From: Collybia mongolica
Lineage: Eukaryota; Basidiomycota; Agaricomycetes; Agaricales; Clitocybaceae
DNA length: 64,000 bases
Direction of reading: 5' to 3'
NCBI GenBank assembly: GCA_013420905.1
Contig: JAAXNY010000021.1
Location: 1 to 64,000, forward strand
Shown here: positions 11,097 to 21,800 of the stretch, one piece after another
Numbering within the stretch: position 1 is the first letter of the stretch
Layout of the letters: each line of letters begins with the position of its first letter
Notes under the pieces: model-generated
Databases searched by the model: none
What the model was told of the DNA's origin: nothing
The model's input: the letters and a program-made list of their open reading frames with translations, nothing else
Program-made: the position numbers and the translations under genes

Positions 11097-12313
11097 TGAA
11101 AGGGGGCTCCTGGCTATAAGTGCGCTGATGCTATGTAATGTAATCCCTCACACACACACACACCAAACCTAACAATCAACACACGAACAGTAGGAATCGC
11201 CTGTTTTGAGTTCGGGTTCAAGTGCTTAGAAGCACTAAGCTTTGAATAGTACTAGCCAAAGCCCTTTCCAATGATCTCTCAACAGGTTCGATTTAGACAA
11301 AAGCTTCAACACAGGTTCAAAAACCTGCTAGGTATATTTATAATATCTCTCGATCCAATAGACTGAGTACCAAGTGTACGTTCAATTATTAATGATCCCA
11401 AGCGGATCTATAAGTCCAAGCAACTTATCAAACAATACAGTGCCAAGTGCACTAAGGCCAAGTGCCTAGTAATTCCAACGGACAATACGGTACTAAGTTC
11501 CAAGTGAACTAAGTTTCTTTAATTCTGTAGTTCTTCAATCAATTCCAATCTAGACACGTTGAAGCAATCTGATCCTTAATTCGGGCACGCAATAGTGTTT
11601 TAACAAATGTGATTTGTATACTCTATAGTTGCGCGAAGTGGGGGCAAGATTCCTTACCTTGGCGCTACTCATCTACAGTCTATTTATAATGTACAAACTA
11701 AATATCATACGGAATTGTAAATTTTACACGGAACCGCGCTCCCGCACGCCAAGGATCTGTATTCAATGCTGATGCGTCCTCTACAACTTGGCGCGCACGC
11801 CATGCGTGCCAATTATGCCGTTTACTGGTTACTTATCAAATATTGAAAGAGCTGGCTAAACTCTTATCAAGTCACGACCGCGCGCTCTGTTATTTAAAAC
11901 AGCGCGGCACTGTCATTTACTCCTCCTGATTGTCCCGGTTGCTATTCACGGTGTCCCGTTGCTTCCGGTAGTTAACACCAAGTACCCCTGACTAGGATCG
12001 GGTTGTGCAAGTCCCGAATTTACAATTACTTCTCCTATTAATGATGATCCCCGGACTAATGATATCATACTACAACGGTTACTTATGAACTAAGACACCG
12101 AGGTTGTAACCGGGCATGGTGAATAGGACTAATAATAGACCGTACTCATAGTCCTCTGTACTGATAGTGTATTATCCATTAGACTAGTTCACTCTGATTA
12201 GCCGTCTTGGAGCTCGACTCTAATCCTTTATTACCGTTTACTTGGTTATTAGAAATGATACTAATAGCCTTACTTGTCGACTTTATAAGTGCAAACAATT
12301 TCGGGCCCTATCA
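11097..12313 (-). repeat. Gypsy LTR 2 (1217 bp)
   Basis: This is the 5' LTR of the inner element, with ends TGAAAG...CTATCA on the plus strand. Its right edge is exact because LINE sequence resumes at 12314, matching the second LINE copy near 48580-48600. By eye it is closer to the solo LTR at 52387-53605 than to the LTR at 5457-6673. Confidence 0.93.
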
Positions 12314-13868
12314 GCGGGGACAGTTCGTCGTCCCATGCGTATCTAGTATGACGATCAATGAGGTATGACCTGAAGAACGCAACCACTTCTGGCACGAATC
12401 CCTGTCTCTCAAGAATGTGTAGGAGGACCTCATGGTTTATGGATGGAAAGAACTGAGCAAGGTTGAAGGCAACGACGCTCGTCTTGAGTTTGGCACGCCA
12501 TCTGGAGCGGACGACGTGTGTGAGGAAACAACCAGCATCCTTGGTGGAGTTCTGACAGACTCCTCCGAACTGATTGGGGTGGAGTACACTGTGTTGAGCA
12601 GCTTCAAACTGCATCCTGGTGGACAACATTTTCTCTAGCAGTTTGCCCAGCGTGTTCAAGAGAACTATTGGGCAAAACAACTTGGGAGTGTCATACAATG
12701 GTTTACCTGGCTTGGGTATGACTATTGTAATGGATGCTTTAAACTCGGCGGGCCAATGGCCTGACGATAGACAAGTGTTTGCAAGCCACAAAAGTAGTTT
12801 GCCACACCAATCATCTTGGGTGATCTGTTTAAGGTGACACCACAAGATGTGATCTGGCCCAGGGGCAGATTGATTCAAAGTGCCTGATAAGGCATCCGAC
12901 AACTCAGCAGCAGAGTAGGGGACCCACACCCAAGTTGTAGGTGAGGTCCAAGCATTACCCAGCTTGTCAAGGTTGATTGGCCTATCAATAGCTGAGTTGA
13001 AGGTGGAGTGCAGCGCATTCCATAGCAACTCTGTGGTGCTGCATGGCACACCTTGGTACGAGATGGCCTCAACCGGGGGTGTCTTGCGTGGGCCCACCCA
13101 GTCCATGAGATCCCATGGTCTGAGGTTAGTATTAGCAATTTCATCGATGCGTTCATCAAAGTGCTTTTGTTTCGCTTTACGTGTGGTGGCCTTGAAGGCC
13201 TTCCAGTCCTCTGGGAGATCAGAACTCATAGCCTCAGACCTCATCCGGGCGTAGTCCGAGTCCCACCAAGACTTAGACTGGGCACAAGCCTGGTTAGTCT
13301 TAGCATGATGGGACCATGCCATTTCAAAGCCCTTGGCTATCGCCTGAGCAACTAGTTGAGTTTGTTCCACTGACATGATGTCAGGGATTTGGATGAGCCT
13401 GAGAAGTAAACACTCTTCTGCAAGGAAAGCGGCTTCTTCTTCAGAGTTGATTTTGATTGACATCTTCCCTTCAGGGAACTTGACCCTAAGGGGGATGTCT
13501 AGGAGTAGAGGGAAGTGATCTGGTTCACCCTTATCACCTATCGTCAGGTCAGCTGTGTATCCCCAGAATGCTGGGACAAACACAAGGTCAAGGACTGAGC
13601 CGCGCAGAGCCGTGTTATATGGCTGATGTGTGACCTGACCCAAGGGGGGGGCAATCCTCTCAAGGCTGAGGGCGGCCGCGCACTCCATGAGCCTATTGGC
13701 CATGGGGTGCTCATGATTGAGGGTAGTGTCCCAATGTGCTGAGGGGCAATTAAAATCACCCCCCATATAGCTAACATCGGGGAATTTGTCCAGGTGGTCC
13801 TCAAGGAATTGGATTGCTGATCCATTCTCATCCAAGTAGACATTCATCAGATGCACTGGGCCAAGGTC
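12314..13868 (-). pseudogene. Tad1-like LINE ORF2 fragment (endonuclease and N-terminal RT)
   Basis: The frame is open from about 13868 to the LTR junction. It starts inside an APE-type endonuclease (MGGDFNCPSAHWD, SVLDLVF, GEPDHFPLLLDIPL) and enters reverse transcriptase (LLNTLGKLLEKMLSTRM, FGGVCQNST, FFPSINHEV). The C-terminal half of RT and the RNase H are separated by the gypsy insertion at 12313, after RYAWDDE. Compared with the second LINE copy, homology ends at 13868 (ggccaaggt then unrelated sequence), so the copy is 5'-truncated or broken there. RT motif A reads FNLAQFFPS where the other copy reads FDLAQFFPS: the catalytic Asp is Asn at 12463-12465. Confidence 0.9.
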
Positions 13869-14866
13869 CATCACTGTCCACTTCTTCCTCTTCGATATCC
13901 CTCAAGGACTTGGCTTGTTTCTTGTGTGGCTTAGGAGAATTGTCATTGGATGATTCTTCATCTGTTGAGGGCATTATGGCCTTTTGCTTGCAGGTTGACA
14001 CCTTTTTCTGTGATGAGGCCTGACTTCTTTTGGCCTGTAGCTTTGTTGCAGGGACCTTCAAGGGCTGCTTGCCTTTTGTAGCAATTGTTCCTTTTTTTAG
14101 TTGTCTTTGCCATGCGTGTTGTGGTGACAAATACAATCAGCAGATACCTTGTGAATTGTGATTGACCATTGTTTGGTCAGCTGCTTTGTAGTGCATATGG
14201 AACGGCAGGATGTTTCCTGTCCAGCCTGTTTCAGAGCTCAGATGTAGTAGTCTATTTGAGGTGGATCATGACAATTTGTGCTGAAAAGACTGGTTGAGAC
14301 CGGTTTTCCATGGTCTTTTCAGAATCTCTGAAGCCCTGAGACCGCTAACCGCATGAGGCCAAGGCTGGCTCAACCGTAACCAATGGTCCAGTCTTTTTCA
14401 GTTTGGTTCAGCTCAGTTTCAGTCCATTTTTCGGTTGAGTCAACTGGACCTGAAAACACTAATGCTAGGGCTTAGCATTGTTGCAGGGAAAACAATAGTA
14501 TTAACCTTAGTGCAACCTATGTACCTTGTGATACACCATTTCTATTGCTGAAGGCCAGAATGATGTGTTTTCAGCCATATATACTTGGTTTAGCAAAGCC
14601 CCTAAAGTTATTGTTTATGACTTTGTATGTCAACTTGTACCTTATTGTTTTGTTCATGAAGCTCACTACTTCTAGGACACTTGTTTTATGATTGATGAGT
14701 TACATGCTCATGATCATACTTGTTGTAGCCAGGCATGCTTTGCAAGCAATGCTATGCATTTTGATGAATGCATCAGATCAGTCAAAAAATCTAGAATAGT
14801 ACTAGTTAACTCTATTGTATAAGTATTAGGCATAAATATGATAGGTACTCCTCATCCCCACAGTAG
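13869..14866. other. CpG-poor spacer with a Lys-rich minus-strand frame
   Basis: Just beyond the LINE break a minus-strand frame (13869-14136) encodes a Lys/Ser/Glu-rich stretch (KKQAKSLRDIEEEEVDSD). It could be the N-terminal exon of an unknown protein, but I do not recognise it. The rest, 14137-14866, has almost no CpG and no feature that I can support. Confidence 0.35.
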
Positions 14867-15873
14867 CTATTTATGTGTTAAACCATGCTGTAACTCCTCT
14901 AGTTCTTCAGCAAGCTTCTTACTCTTTGCCCTTTCAACCTCAAGCTCAAGTTCAGCATGCCCTTGTGAATTTTGAGCAATAGTCAGTTTGTCATTTACCA
15001 ACTTGTTGAGTGCAGCAACTTGAGATGTCAAAAATTGTGGCCAAGCAGAATTTAAAGCCAGGTCATGAATCATTTGAACAACATCCTCATTACCCAATGC
15101 CTCAACCATCTTCAGGGATATGTAACTTTGTGCACATCTGTTAACCTGGTGGATGGACTCCAGACTGTAACATACACCAATGCTTATACTAGGCACATCA
15201 TAAGAGAAGTATTTATTATTCTTACCAAGATACATATAGAAATATAAATGGACTACAGAGGTCACTAAGGGCCTCAACCTTAAATAAACTACAAGTTAGT
15301 TCCAATAACAAATATGAGTAAAATTTTATTTACTGATTTGGAAAGAGTGGCAGTCCATTCAGAGAACTGCTTACATCACATGCAGTCATCAACAATATAG
15401 TCAAATTCTATAAAACATAGAATATAATATTGAGTATTGAAATTTTGTGTGAGAAATTTTTACTTACTTTGATGAGAATCTTTACTCTCAATATTATCCT
15501 CCCCATGTTCCTCCTTTTTGTCACCTCCATTTCTTGATGAAACACATGGGGATACCTGTTGCAAGAGAATAGATGAGTTGGAAGGTGGCTGGAATTGTGG
15601 CAGGGGTATGGGTGGAATTGACATGGCTATGAGGGGTTCCAATGAAGTCATATGGGGAGTAGTTGGAGCATCCTGCACACCAAACATCTTGATGTCAGCA
15701 TCTCCATTCAGGAGTGATATGGGGTGGGATTGCCTGTGGACCTGTCCAAATGGTCTGTGAAATGTAATTGCAGAGAGAATATTACTCACCTCACTATCCA
15801 TCAAGCTATGACCTGCCCCAAACATACCATCAAGCTGTAGATCCTGTATTTCATCACATAGAGGTCCAGTCAT
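14867..15873 (-). CDS. Unrecognised minus-strand exons, possibly a decayed gene
   Basis: Two minus-strand frames, 15460-15873 and 14867-15277, may be exons of one gene. The upstream one encodes a Pro/Ser-rich stretch (SIPPIPLPQFQPPSNSS) ending in an acidic tail. The downstream one ends in a short probable coiled coil (ELELEVERAKSKKLAEELEEL). I recognise no domain. The DNA is CpG-poor like the surrounding repeats, so this may be a relic of a repeat-borne gene. Exon borders were not established. Confidence 0.3.
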
Positions 15874-16782
15874 TTCAAAATAAAAATGATTTTCATATGG
15901 TTGTGGACTAGATGGAGCAAGGCCAACTAATCTGGTGTTGTAATGGTACCTACTATGGTACCAAGTTCATGAAAGATCCACTCAATTGTGTTTGGAGACA
16001 GCATGCCAGTTGGAGGTGCTGATGGTGGTATGACAAGAGCCTCAGGGTGATACTAGTAAGGGACATTGATGCAGAGTATGAATTGTGCCATTCATAACAT
16101 TGTCTTCAGTGCCAGGTCTTGCTGCACTGTTCTCGGCCACTTGAAAGGATGTGGTAAGGTTCTGTTTTGGAGTAGCAGACTGGATACTGCAGTATCTGTT
16201 GATTTCAACTGTGGATTTTAAGATACTCACCTGATTTTGAAAGGGGAATTTGTGCCCTTTGACAGCTGGTGGATTGCCATCACCATCAACACATCCCTTT
16301 CAACATAGAGGACCTACATATCTTAAGAAAATAACTGTGTTTTGCATAAAGGATGGCCAATACATACCACAAGCATGATGCCAATGGTCTGGACCCATCT
16401 AGATTGCCTCAACAGAAATGACAGGTAATAGGAGAATAGAATTTCAGTCAAGTTTAGTGTTATATAGAAGGAGTGAAGTAAAAAAAGAGTGGGGTCAAAA
16501 AGTGCTGGCAACAATGGGCCCAATGCAATCACCATCAAGCAGCAGGATAACAATGGCCTGGCATTGAGCCTGTTCAATGAAGGGGGGAGAATAAAAGGTT
16601 GAGAATGATAATCAACAATGCTCTTTGTACATGTCATGCTTACAAATCTTGTGTCAAAAAACCCGGTCAACATTGTCTGACAATATCCAAACAACTTAAA
16701 TACACAGACAAGTCAGTCCTGTATATTTGAGGATAATTAGTCCGGGCTATTTCACAGGCAGTTATCCCTGCAATGGGCTCTA
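15874..16782. other. CpG-poor spacer without a recognisable gene
   Basis: Short minus-strand frames occur at 16042-16230 and 16323-16694 but show no known motif. Near 16770 a decayed version of the gypsy primer-binding site (gcaatgggctctaga) precedes the LTR remnant. I see nothing else. Confidence 0.4.
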
Positions 16783-17177
16783 GATCAAAGGGTGCTCCTA
16801 GGCAATAAGTGTGCTGATGCTATGAAATGTAATCTCTTACATATATACACACCAAATCTAACATTCAACACACAAAATGGTAGGAATCACCTGATTTAAG
16901 TCCATTCAAGTGTGTAAAAGTACCAAGTTTTTAATAGTACTAGACAAAGACTTTCTAAGGGTTTTACAACTAATTCAATTCAAACAAGGCTTAATACAAG
17001 TGTTTAGACTTTAGGTATATTTTTATGATTTAGTACCAAGTGTACATTCAACTATTAACAATCCCAAGCAGGTCAATAAGTCCAAGTGACTTCAACAGGT
17101 GTATCAAGTGTATGAAAGGCCAAGTGCCTAATAATTCCAATAGACAATACAAGTACCAGGTTCCAAATGACCTAGAC

Positions 17178-17748
17178 TGTAAGGGGATCACTATCCACAC
17201 TGACATTGCCATCACCAATCAAAGACCACCAGTGCATGTTGAAGCTTGTACCATCAATTGACCAATCACATGGTGAACCATTGCACCACTTGTCAAAATC
17301 ACCTCAGTCTAGACCTGTAATATGACCTGGAGAGCAACTTAGTGTACAGCTCCACCCTGATGGCCCATTACAGATTACTTAGTGGTAATAGGTGTTTATG
17401 CCTGCATGTAGCTGGGTCAAACCCACATGCGCTTAATATTATTATATGACCAAAAAACTTGTCAAAATCACATTGGCCCATCATGCAAAAGTACCTTTGG
17501 TATTACTGACCCTATTGTTCAACCCTGAGACACATGGCAACAATAGCAGTACATAGTGGCATTGTGTAGGTTAGGTATATAGTAGCCACCACTTGGTAGG
17601 GGAATCTTTAGATTAATCTCTTAGAATTTCCCCTATCAGGTGAGTAGTTTAGACTTGTACTTATAATAATATACTTAGGATTTCTCCTGTCAGTCAGAAG
17701 TCAGCCAACTTGTGATCACGTGTTATTCAACTTAGGGTCACCCTGACA
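17178..17748. mobile_element. 571-bp TG...CA insertion with 5-bp target duplication
   Basis: It begins TGTAAGGGGA and ends CACCCTGACA, so the last bases TGTmAG form a short inverted repeat. It is flanked by TAGAC at 17173-17177 and 17749-17753. Without it the host LTR reads continuously (cctagac then tcttcaattctg, compared with the young LTR around aagtctctttaattctg). The size, the TG...CA ends and the 5-bp duplication suggest a solo LTR of another retrotransposon family. No coding capacity is seen. It contains the SINE at 17303-17456. Confidence 0.7.
17303..17456 (+). mobile_element. SINE-like element with tRNA-like segment and target duplication
   Basis: The 154-bp insertion is flanked by a 15-bp direct repeat, acttgtcaaaatcac (17288-17302 and 17457-17471). 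Its 3' half contains a T-arm-like hairpin, TGGGTCAAACCCA (B-box-like), then a conserved tail cttaatattat.tgacc and a short A run. A second copy with a 20-base A tail lies on the minus strand at 40534-40626. The first ~75 nt (ctcagtctagacctgta...) recur in inverted orientation near 54470-54550. Mobilisation by a LINE is inferred from the A tail and target duplication. Confidence 0.65.
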
Positions 17749-18446
17749 TAGACTCTTCAATTCTGTGATCTCTTAGCCAAGTGTTTTGAGACAATTCCAA
17801 TCAAGACAATTGAAGGAATCAAATCCTTAAGTTTGCATATGCAATAGTATTTCAACAAATATGATCTGTATATTCTATTGTAGCACAAAGTGGGGGTAAG
17901 ATTCCTTACCTCTGCACTACCTATCTACAGTCTATTTATAGTGTACAAACTAATAAGGAAGAGAGATTTATTTATAATAAGATCTTCAGCAGCCAAGGGC
18001 TTGTGTTTTAGTTGCTGGCTTGACTTATATGATTTATACACACTGCATATGTGCCATTTACATTGTTACTTTATTACTTGGCTATTACTAATAGTTTGGT
18101 TAAACTTTTATCAGTGCTTGGCAGTATGATAAGTTATTTATAACTATGCAGCACTGTCTTTTACTTCTCCTAACCATCAACCAAGACTGTTACCTTAGTA
18201 TCAGGGTAGAGGGTTTACTTCACTGATCATTCCAGTCATTGTTTACAATATTCCATCCTTCCAATAGTTAACACCAAGTGTTCCTGACTAAACTCTGGCC
18301 TTGGGTTGTATAAGACCTGAATTACAATTACTTCTCCTACTAATGATGATTCCCAGACTAATGGTATCATACTACAATGGTCACTTATCATTAAGATATG
18401 AAGGTTGTAACCAGACATGTGAATAGAACTAATAATAGTATGTTCC

Positions 18447-19284
18447 ATCAAAATTATTTGGTGTTACCAGTTTGAGTTGGCTGCCTATTTGTCACTCAGC
18501 ATCGCAATGTCAGAGTGGTTGCATTTACAGAAGGAGTGGTAGAGGTTGGTAGAGTGTTTTTGCTGGGTATCAATATAATCAGTCATATTCCAAAGTGCTT
18601 CTACTTGGCTTGCAACCATAGTCCAAAGTGCAGTGAACTCATGTTCTAGCACATCAATGCACAAGTCTTGATCCATGCTAGTTCATGAGTCTCCTGGCTT
18701 GGGTTTGGTGTCAGATGGAGAGGGAGAGTTGGGTGCTGTAATTGCAGAGGCAGTAGAGTGCTCCAATTCACTGTTAGCTCCAAACATGCCTATGGTGGGC
18801 ACTGCATGCAAGTCCAGTCTCCAATTGGTGAGAGTATTCTACTGTAAGGGCAACTCTACACCATGCCATACTAACCCAAGGCTGGCTGATGCATGGCCTA
18901 GCAGAGGAAACCCAAAGTTATATTCAGAAGCATAGTAGAGCCAATGTACTCACCTAGCAGAGGAAATCCAAAGAGAATACTCTGAGGATCTTCTGCCAGG
19001 TGTCTCTATTCTATATACCTTATCTAAATGACAGGGGGTCCCCATTGTTGCCATATGGCTCAGGGTTATACTGTACACTACTTACAAGTAAGCCATGTGT
19101 CCTCCAACCAGAATCCAATGTGCAGGTGTGAGTACTACTGTGTGGGTACAAATGCTGACATGTAGGTGTGAGTATTAATGTTTAGGCATGGGTGCCAATG
19201 CCAATGCACAATACTGATCTCTGATGCCAATGTCCAATATGCAAAGTCAGGAGGGTTATGTGTGGAATTGGGCATTTCCCTTAC
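18447..19284. other. CpG-poor spacer with short unrecognised frames
   Basis: A minus-strand frame of 63 codons at 18485-18676 and a plus-strand frame at 18675-18935 show no known motif. Around 19110-19215 short imperfect repeats of aggtgtgagta/gtgggta type occur. Nothing else is supported. Confidence 0.35.
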
Positions 19285-19542
19285 ACTATTATAAAAATAT
19301 ACCTAAGGTCTAACACTTGTATTAAGCCTTGTTTGAATTGGAATCTGTTATAAAACCCTTCAAAAGTCTTTGTCTAGTACTATTACATAAAAGCTTGGTG
19401 CTTTTACACACCTGAACCCAAAATTAAATCAGGTGATTCCTACTGTTTGTGTGTTGGGTGTTGGATTTGGTGTGTGTGTGTGTGTGTAAGAGATTACATT
19501 TCATAGCATCAGCACACTTATAGAACCAGGAGCCCATTTTCA
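19285..19542 (+). repeat. Gypsy LTR end fragment, opposite orientation
   Basis: The plus strand reads ...ataaaaatatacctaagg...aagagattacatttcatagcatcagcacacttata...accaggagcccattttca, which is the reverse complement of the first ~250 bp of the LTRs at 5457 and 11097. It carries the same TG/CA microsatellite and is CpG-decayed. The piece is truncated on its left side. Confidence 0.8.
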
Positions 19543-19570
19543 ATGGTGCAACACAGAGCCACCCTTACCA

Positions 19571-19725
19571 CTCCCACCTGATGGCTCCAGGCTGGCATCT
19601 GGTTCATATGACTGCACTGTCAAGCTTTGGGATGAGATGACAGGAGCTAACATTGCAATACTAGAGGGTCATTCAGACATTGTCAGGGCTATTGCATTCT
19701 TAGCTTATGGCTCCAGGCTGGCACT
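19571..19725 (+). pseudogene. WD40-repeat relic
   Basis: One frame reads PPDGSRLASGSYDCTVKLWD, then EMTGANIAILEGHSDIVRAI and AFLAYGSRLA. This is a complete WD40 blade of the SPDGSRLASGS...VKLWD type plus the start of the next blade, with the second SPDG decayed. Repeats like this are typical of large fungal NACHT-WD40 or similar proteins. Only ~52 codons survive beside the LTR fragment, with no start, stop or further blades in view, so it is a fragment rather than a gene. Confidence 0.75.
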
Positions 19726-20240
19726 ACCATCATACATAATCTGAGCTTTGTACCTATCATCTGGTTACCAAATGACCTTTATCAAAACATCACCAATTCA
19801 CTTATCATTCAAACTTGTTTGCCTTTGGCCTTCATTCTGGAAGAGTTATTCTACTCAGACTGCCACCTCTTGATGACTTCCTGTGATTAGTTCAAGCTAT
19901 GATTAGATACTTTTTTATCTCTGCTTTTCTTATGTTTTCAAATGTTGTACTGACTTCCTCTCAAAGTACTGAACGGAATACTCATATTGCATTTGTAATC
20001 ACCATTGGATATTTATAGTACAGACAGAAAGAAAAAGCAACGACATTAAAGGCAAGGTAATGGGTGAATTTGATAGATACAACTATGATGCATGATATTT
20101 CAGGAACTTATATCACAACCCGGTCCAGTGTGCCCAAAGTAGAGTTTCAAAATATACATGGCTCAATCAGCTATATCCACCATCAAGCATAAGCGGTGAT
20201 AGGTCCTAACCACAGAAACACAAAAGAATAGAAGAATAAG
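19726..20240. other. CpG-poor spacer, edge of the repeat block
   Basis: AT-rich, no recognisable gene. CpG frequency rises sharply at about 20.2 kb, which marks the border with the gene island. Confidence 0.4.
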
Positions 20241-21800
20241 CAAGGACCCTTCTCGGTCGACCAGAACAGCCGCGCTCAATTTCCTCCGGAGCCCGCCAGG
20301 GGCTGTACAATTTGGAATCAGGCATGGGATCGCATCGCATCACTTACCTTTTGTATACACAATCAGCCCTGGTCCGTACAGAATGTCGGAGGATCGATAG
20401 GTGACAGGGCAATGTTGTCACACCTGCTAGGAGTAACGCGTCGTCAGGTCATTGGAAGAATGGTAAGACATCTTGATTGAGTTGACGGGCGTACCGAGTC
20501 CTAGCGGACGGGCACTGGGTACTAGATAAGATCAGATGTGAAGCGGTAACGAGTGCGATGCTAGATAAAGATGCTCGTAGGATCAGTCCAGAATATGGAG
20601 TAATCTTTTCCATCAATAAAACAAGAAACTCAACAGTGTTTTACGACACCGGGGTATGGGGAACAGTGTGGACTCGTAAATTTGAGGCACATAGGTGATG
20701 GAAACCCGCGGACGGACAAAGTATCCCGACAAACATATGTCAGACTGCGCACGCTGATTGAAGATTTGGGTAGAAGGGCGGCACCTAGTCGTCATGACAT
20801 AACGGACCTACAAGAAAGCACTAGGCTACGTTACCGCAAAAAGAGTAGCCGGCATATCGTTTCCGTGCTGTTTTCACTCGAGATGGTCACGAAGTCGCTA
20901 TTTTTCGTCATGGGGGCAATCCTTCGTAACGGGGCCCTAACAAAAGTGGCTAAGAGCACAGGGTGTTGCCAGACGCAACCAATTCGCATCCGCCATACTG
21001 GGCGAGTAGTTACTAGTACGGGATCCGGGTTGTTCAGCGGTGAGTTCAGGTATCTGTATTGTCAAGTGGTGAAACATGGGACTGCGACGAGCCTGTAGCA
21101 GCGGACTAGATATTAGTTTTAAACCGCTCTGGGCAGAGGACGTTGTAGGCCGGAAGAGGTAGGAGAATATATCACCATGGTGCTCAGACCTAGCCTGCGC
21201 AGCTCGGGGGTCATGGTACGTTGATCACAACCTTTGAGTTGCTGCCTCAGGCGCGTCACTCAGCACCTCTGATCATGACTTACCTGGATAACAGTTTTAT
21301 GACCGTAGAGAAAGATAATGAATCATTCATCGTCGGTTACAGATGGATAGGTTTGCAGGAGGGTTAGGTAGTCTTCGGGACCCGGTCCGAGGCCGAAGCG
21401 GTGAACTCGCTTAGCAACCGGATATAGCCGGCGAGCCAACATGGCAACCATTGTTTACTAAACGCACGCTTGAGTATTGTTGCCAGCCCATCGACAATTT
21501 ATTTTCGTCGGACAACGTGTTGGTCTGGCCTTGTTCTCCGGAAGGGAAGGGGTTTGGTTAAAATGCTATTGTCCCCACCCAACCGCCGTGTCGAGCTTTC
21601 TGCTTCCTCAGTCTGCTATTGTTCTTAATACGGTACGTCTTCCATTCTTTTGTTCTCCCCATCCTTATAATAATATCTCCCCTGACCTAGTTTAGTATTC
21701 TGCAGGACCCACTTCGTTTTCTTGTTTTTCTGTGCTAGACCGTACACTGAGTGTGCGATTGCCTGCGACACCCAACTGACCCACCTCCTTACGATTTGTT
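20241..21800. other. CpG-containing intergenic stretch upstream of first gene
   Basis: Balanced base composition with normal CpG. The longest plus frame (20682-21098, 138 codons) shows no domain and looks like chance. The last ~250 bp before 21801 are C/T-rich (for example ttcttttgttctccccatcc and cttgtttttctgtgc), as in fungal promoters. I see no repeat or RNA gene. Confidence 0.45.

Larger units (their letters stand above)
1..12313 (-). mobile_element. Two head-to-tail Ty3/gypsy LTR retrotransposons
   Basis: Reading on the minus strand from right to left, the order is LTR (11097-12313), primer-binding site, gag, protease, truncated pol (to 6674), LTR (5457-6673), primer-binding site, gag, protease, and pol running off the left edge. 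Matching positions in the two internal regions differ by 5640 bp. The inner element lost everything from the middle of reverse transcriptase to its own 3' end, so its RT is joined directly to the LTR terminus at 6673/6674. The right LTR end abuts a LINE sequence at 12313/12314, so the array inserted into that LINE. The left insertion boundary and its target duplication lie outside the window. Family assignment rests on the protease, RT, RT-thumb and RNase H motifs described below. Confidence 0.93.
16783..18446 (-). repeat. Decayed LTR of the same gypsy family, split by an insertion
   Basis: The order of sequence blocks matches the young LTRs, from the start (tcaaagggtgctcctagg versus tgaaagggggctcctggg) to gaatagaactaataatag near 18440. 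After that the last ~160 bp of the LTR are missing. Most differences are C-to-T or G-to-A, many at former CpG sites, for example gtgcgctgatg to gtgtgctgatg and ggaatcgcctg to ggaatcacctg. The element is interrupted at 17178-17748. Confidence 0.85.

Noticed and set aside
20682..21098. 138-codon plus-strand frame
   Set aside because: No domain, no low-complexity or codon bias like the neighbouring genes; looks like chance.
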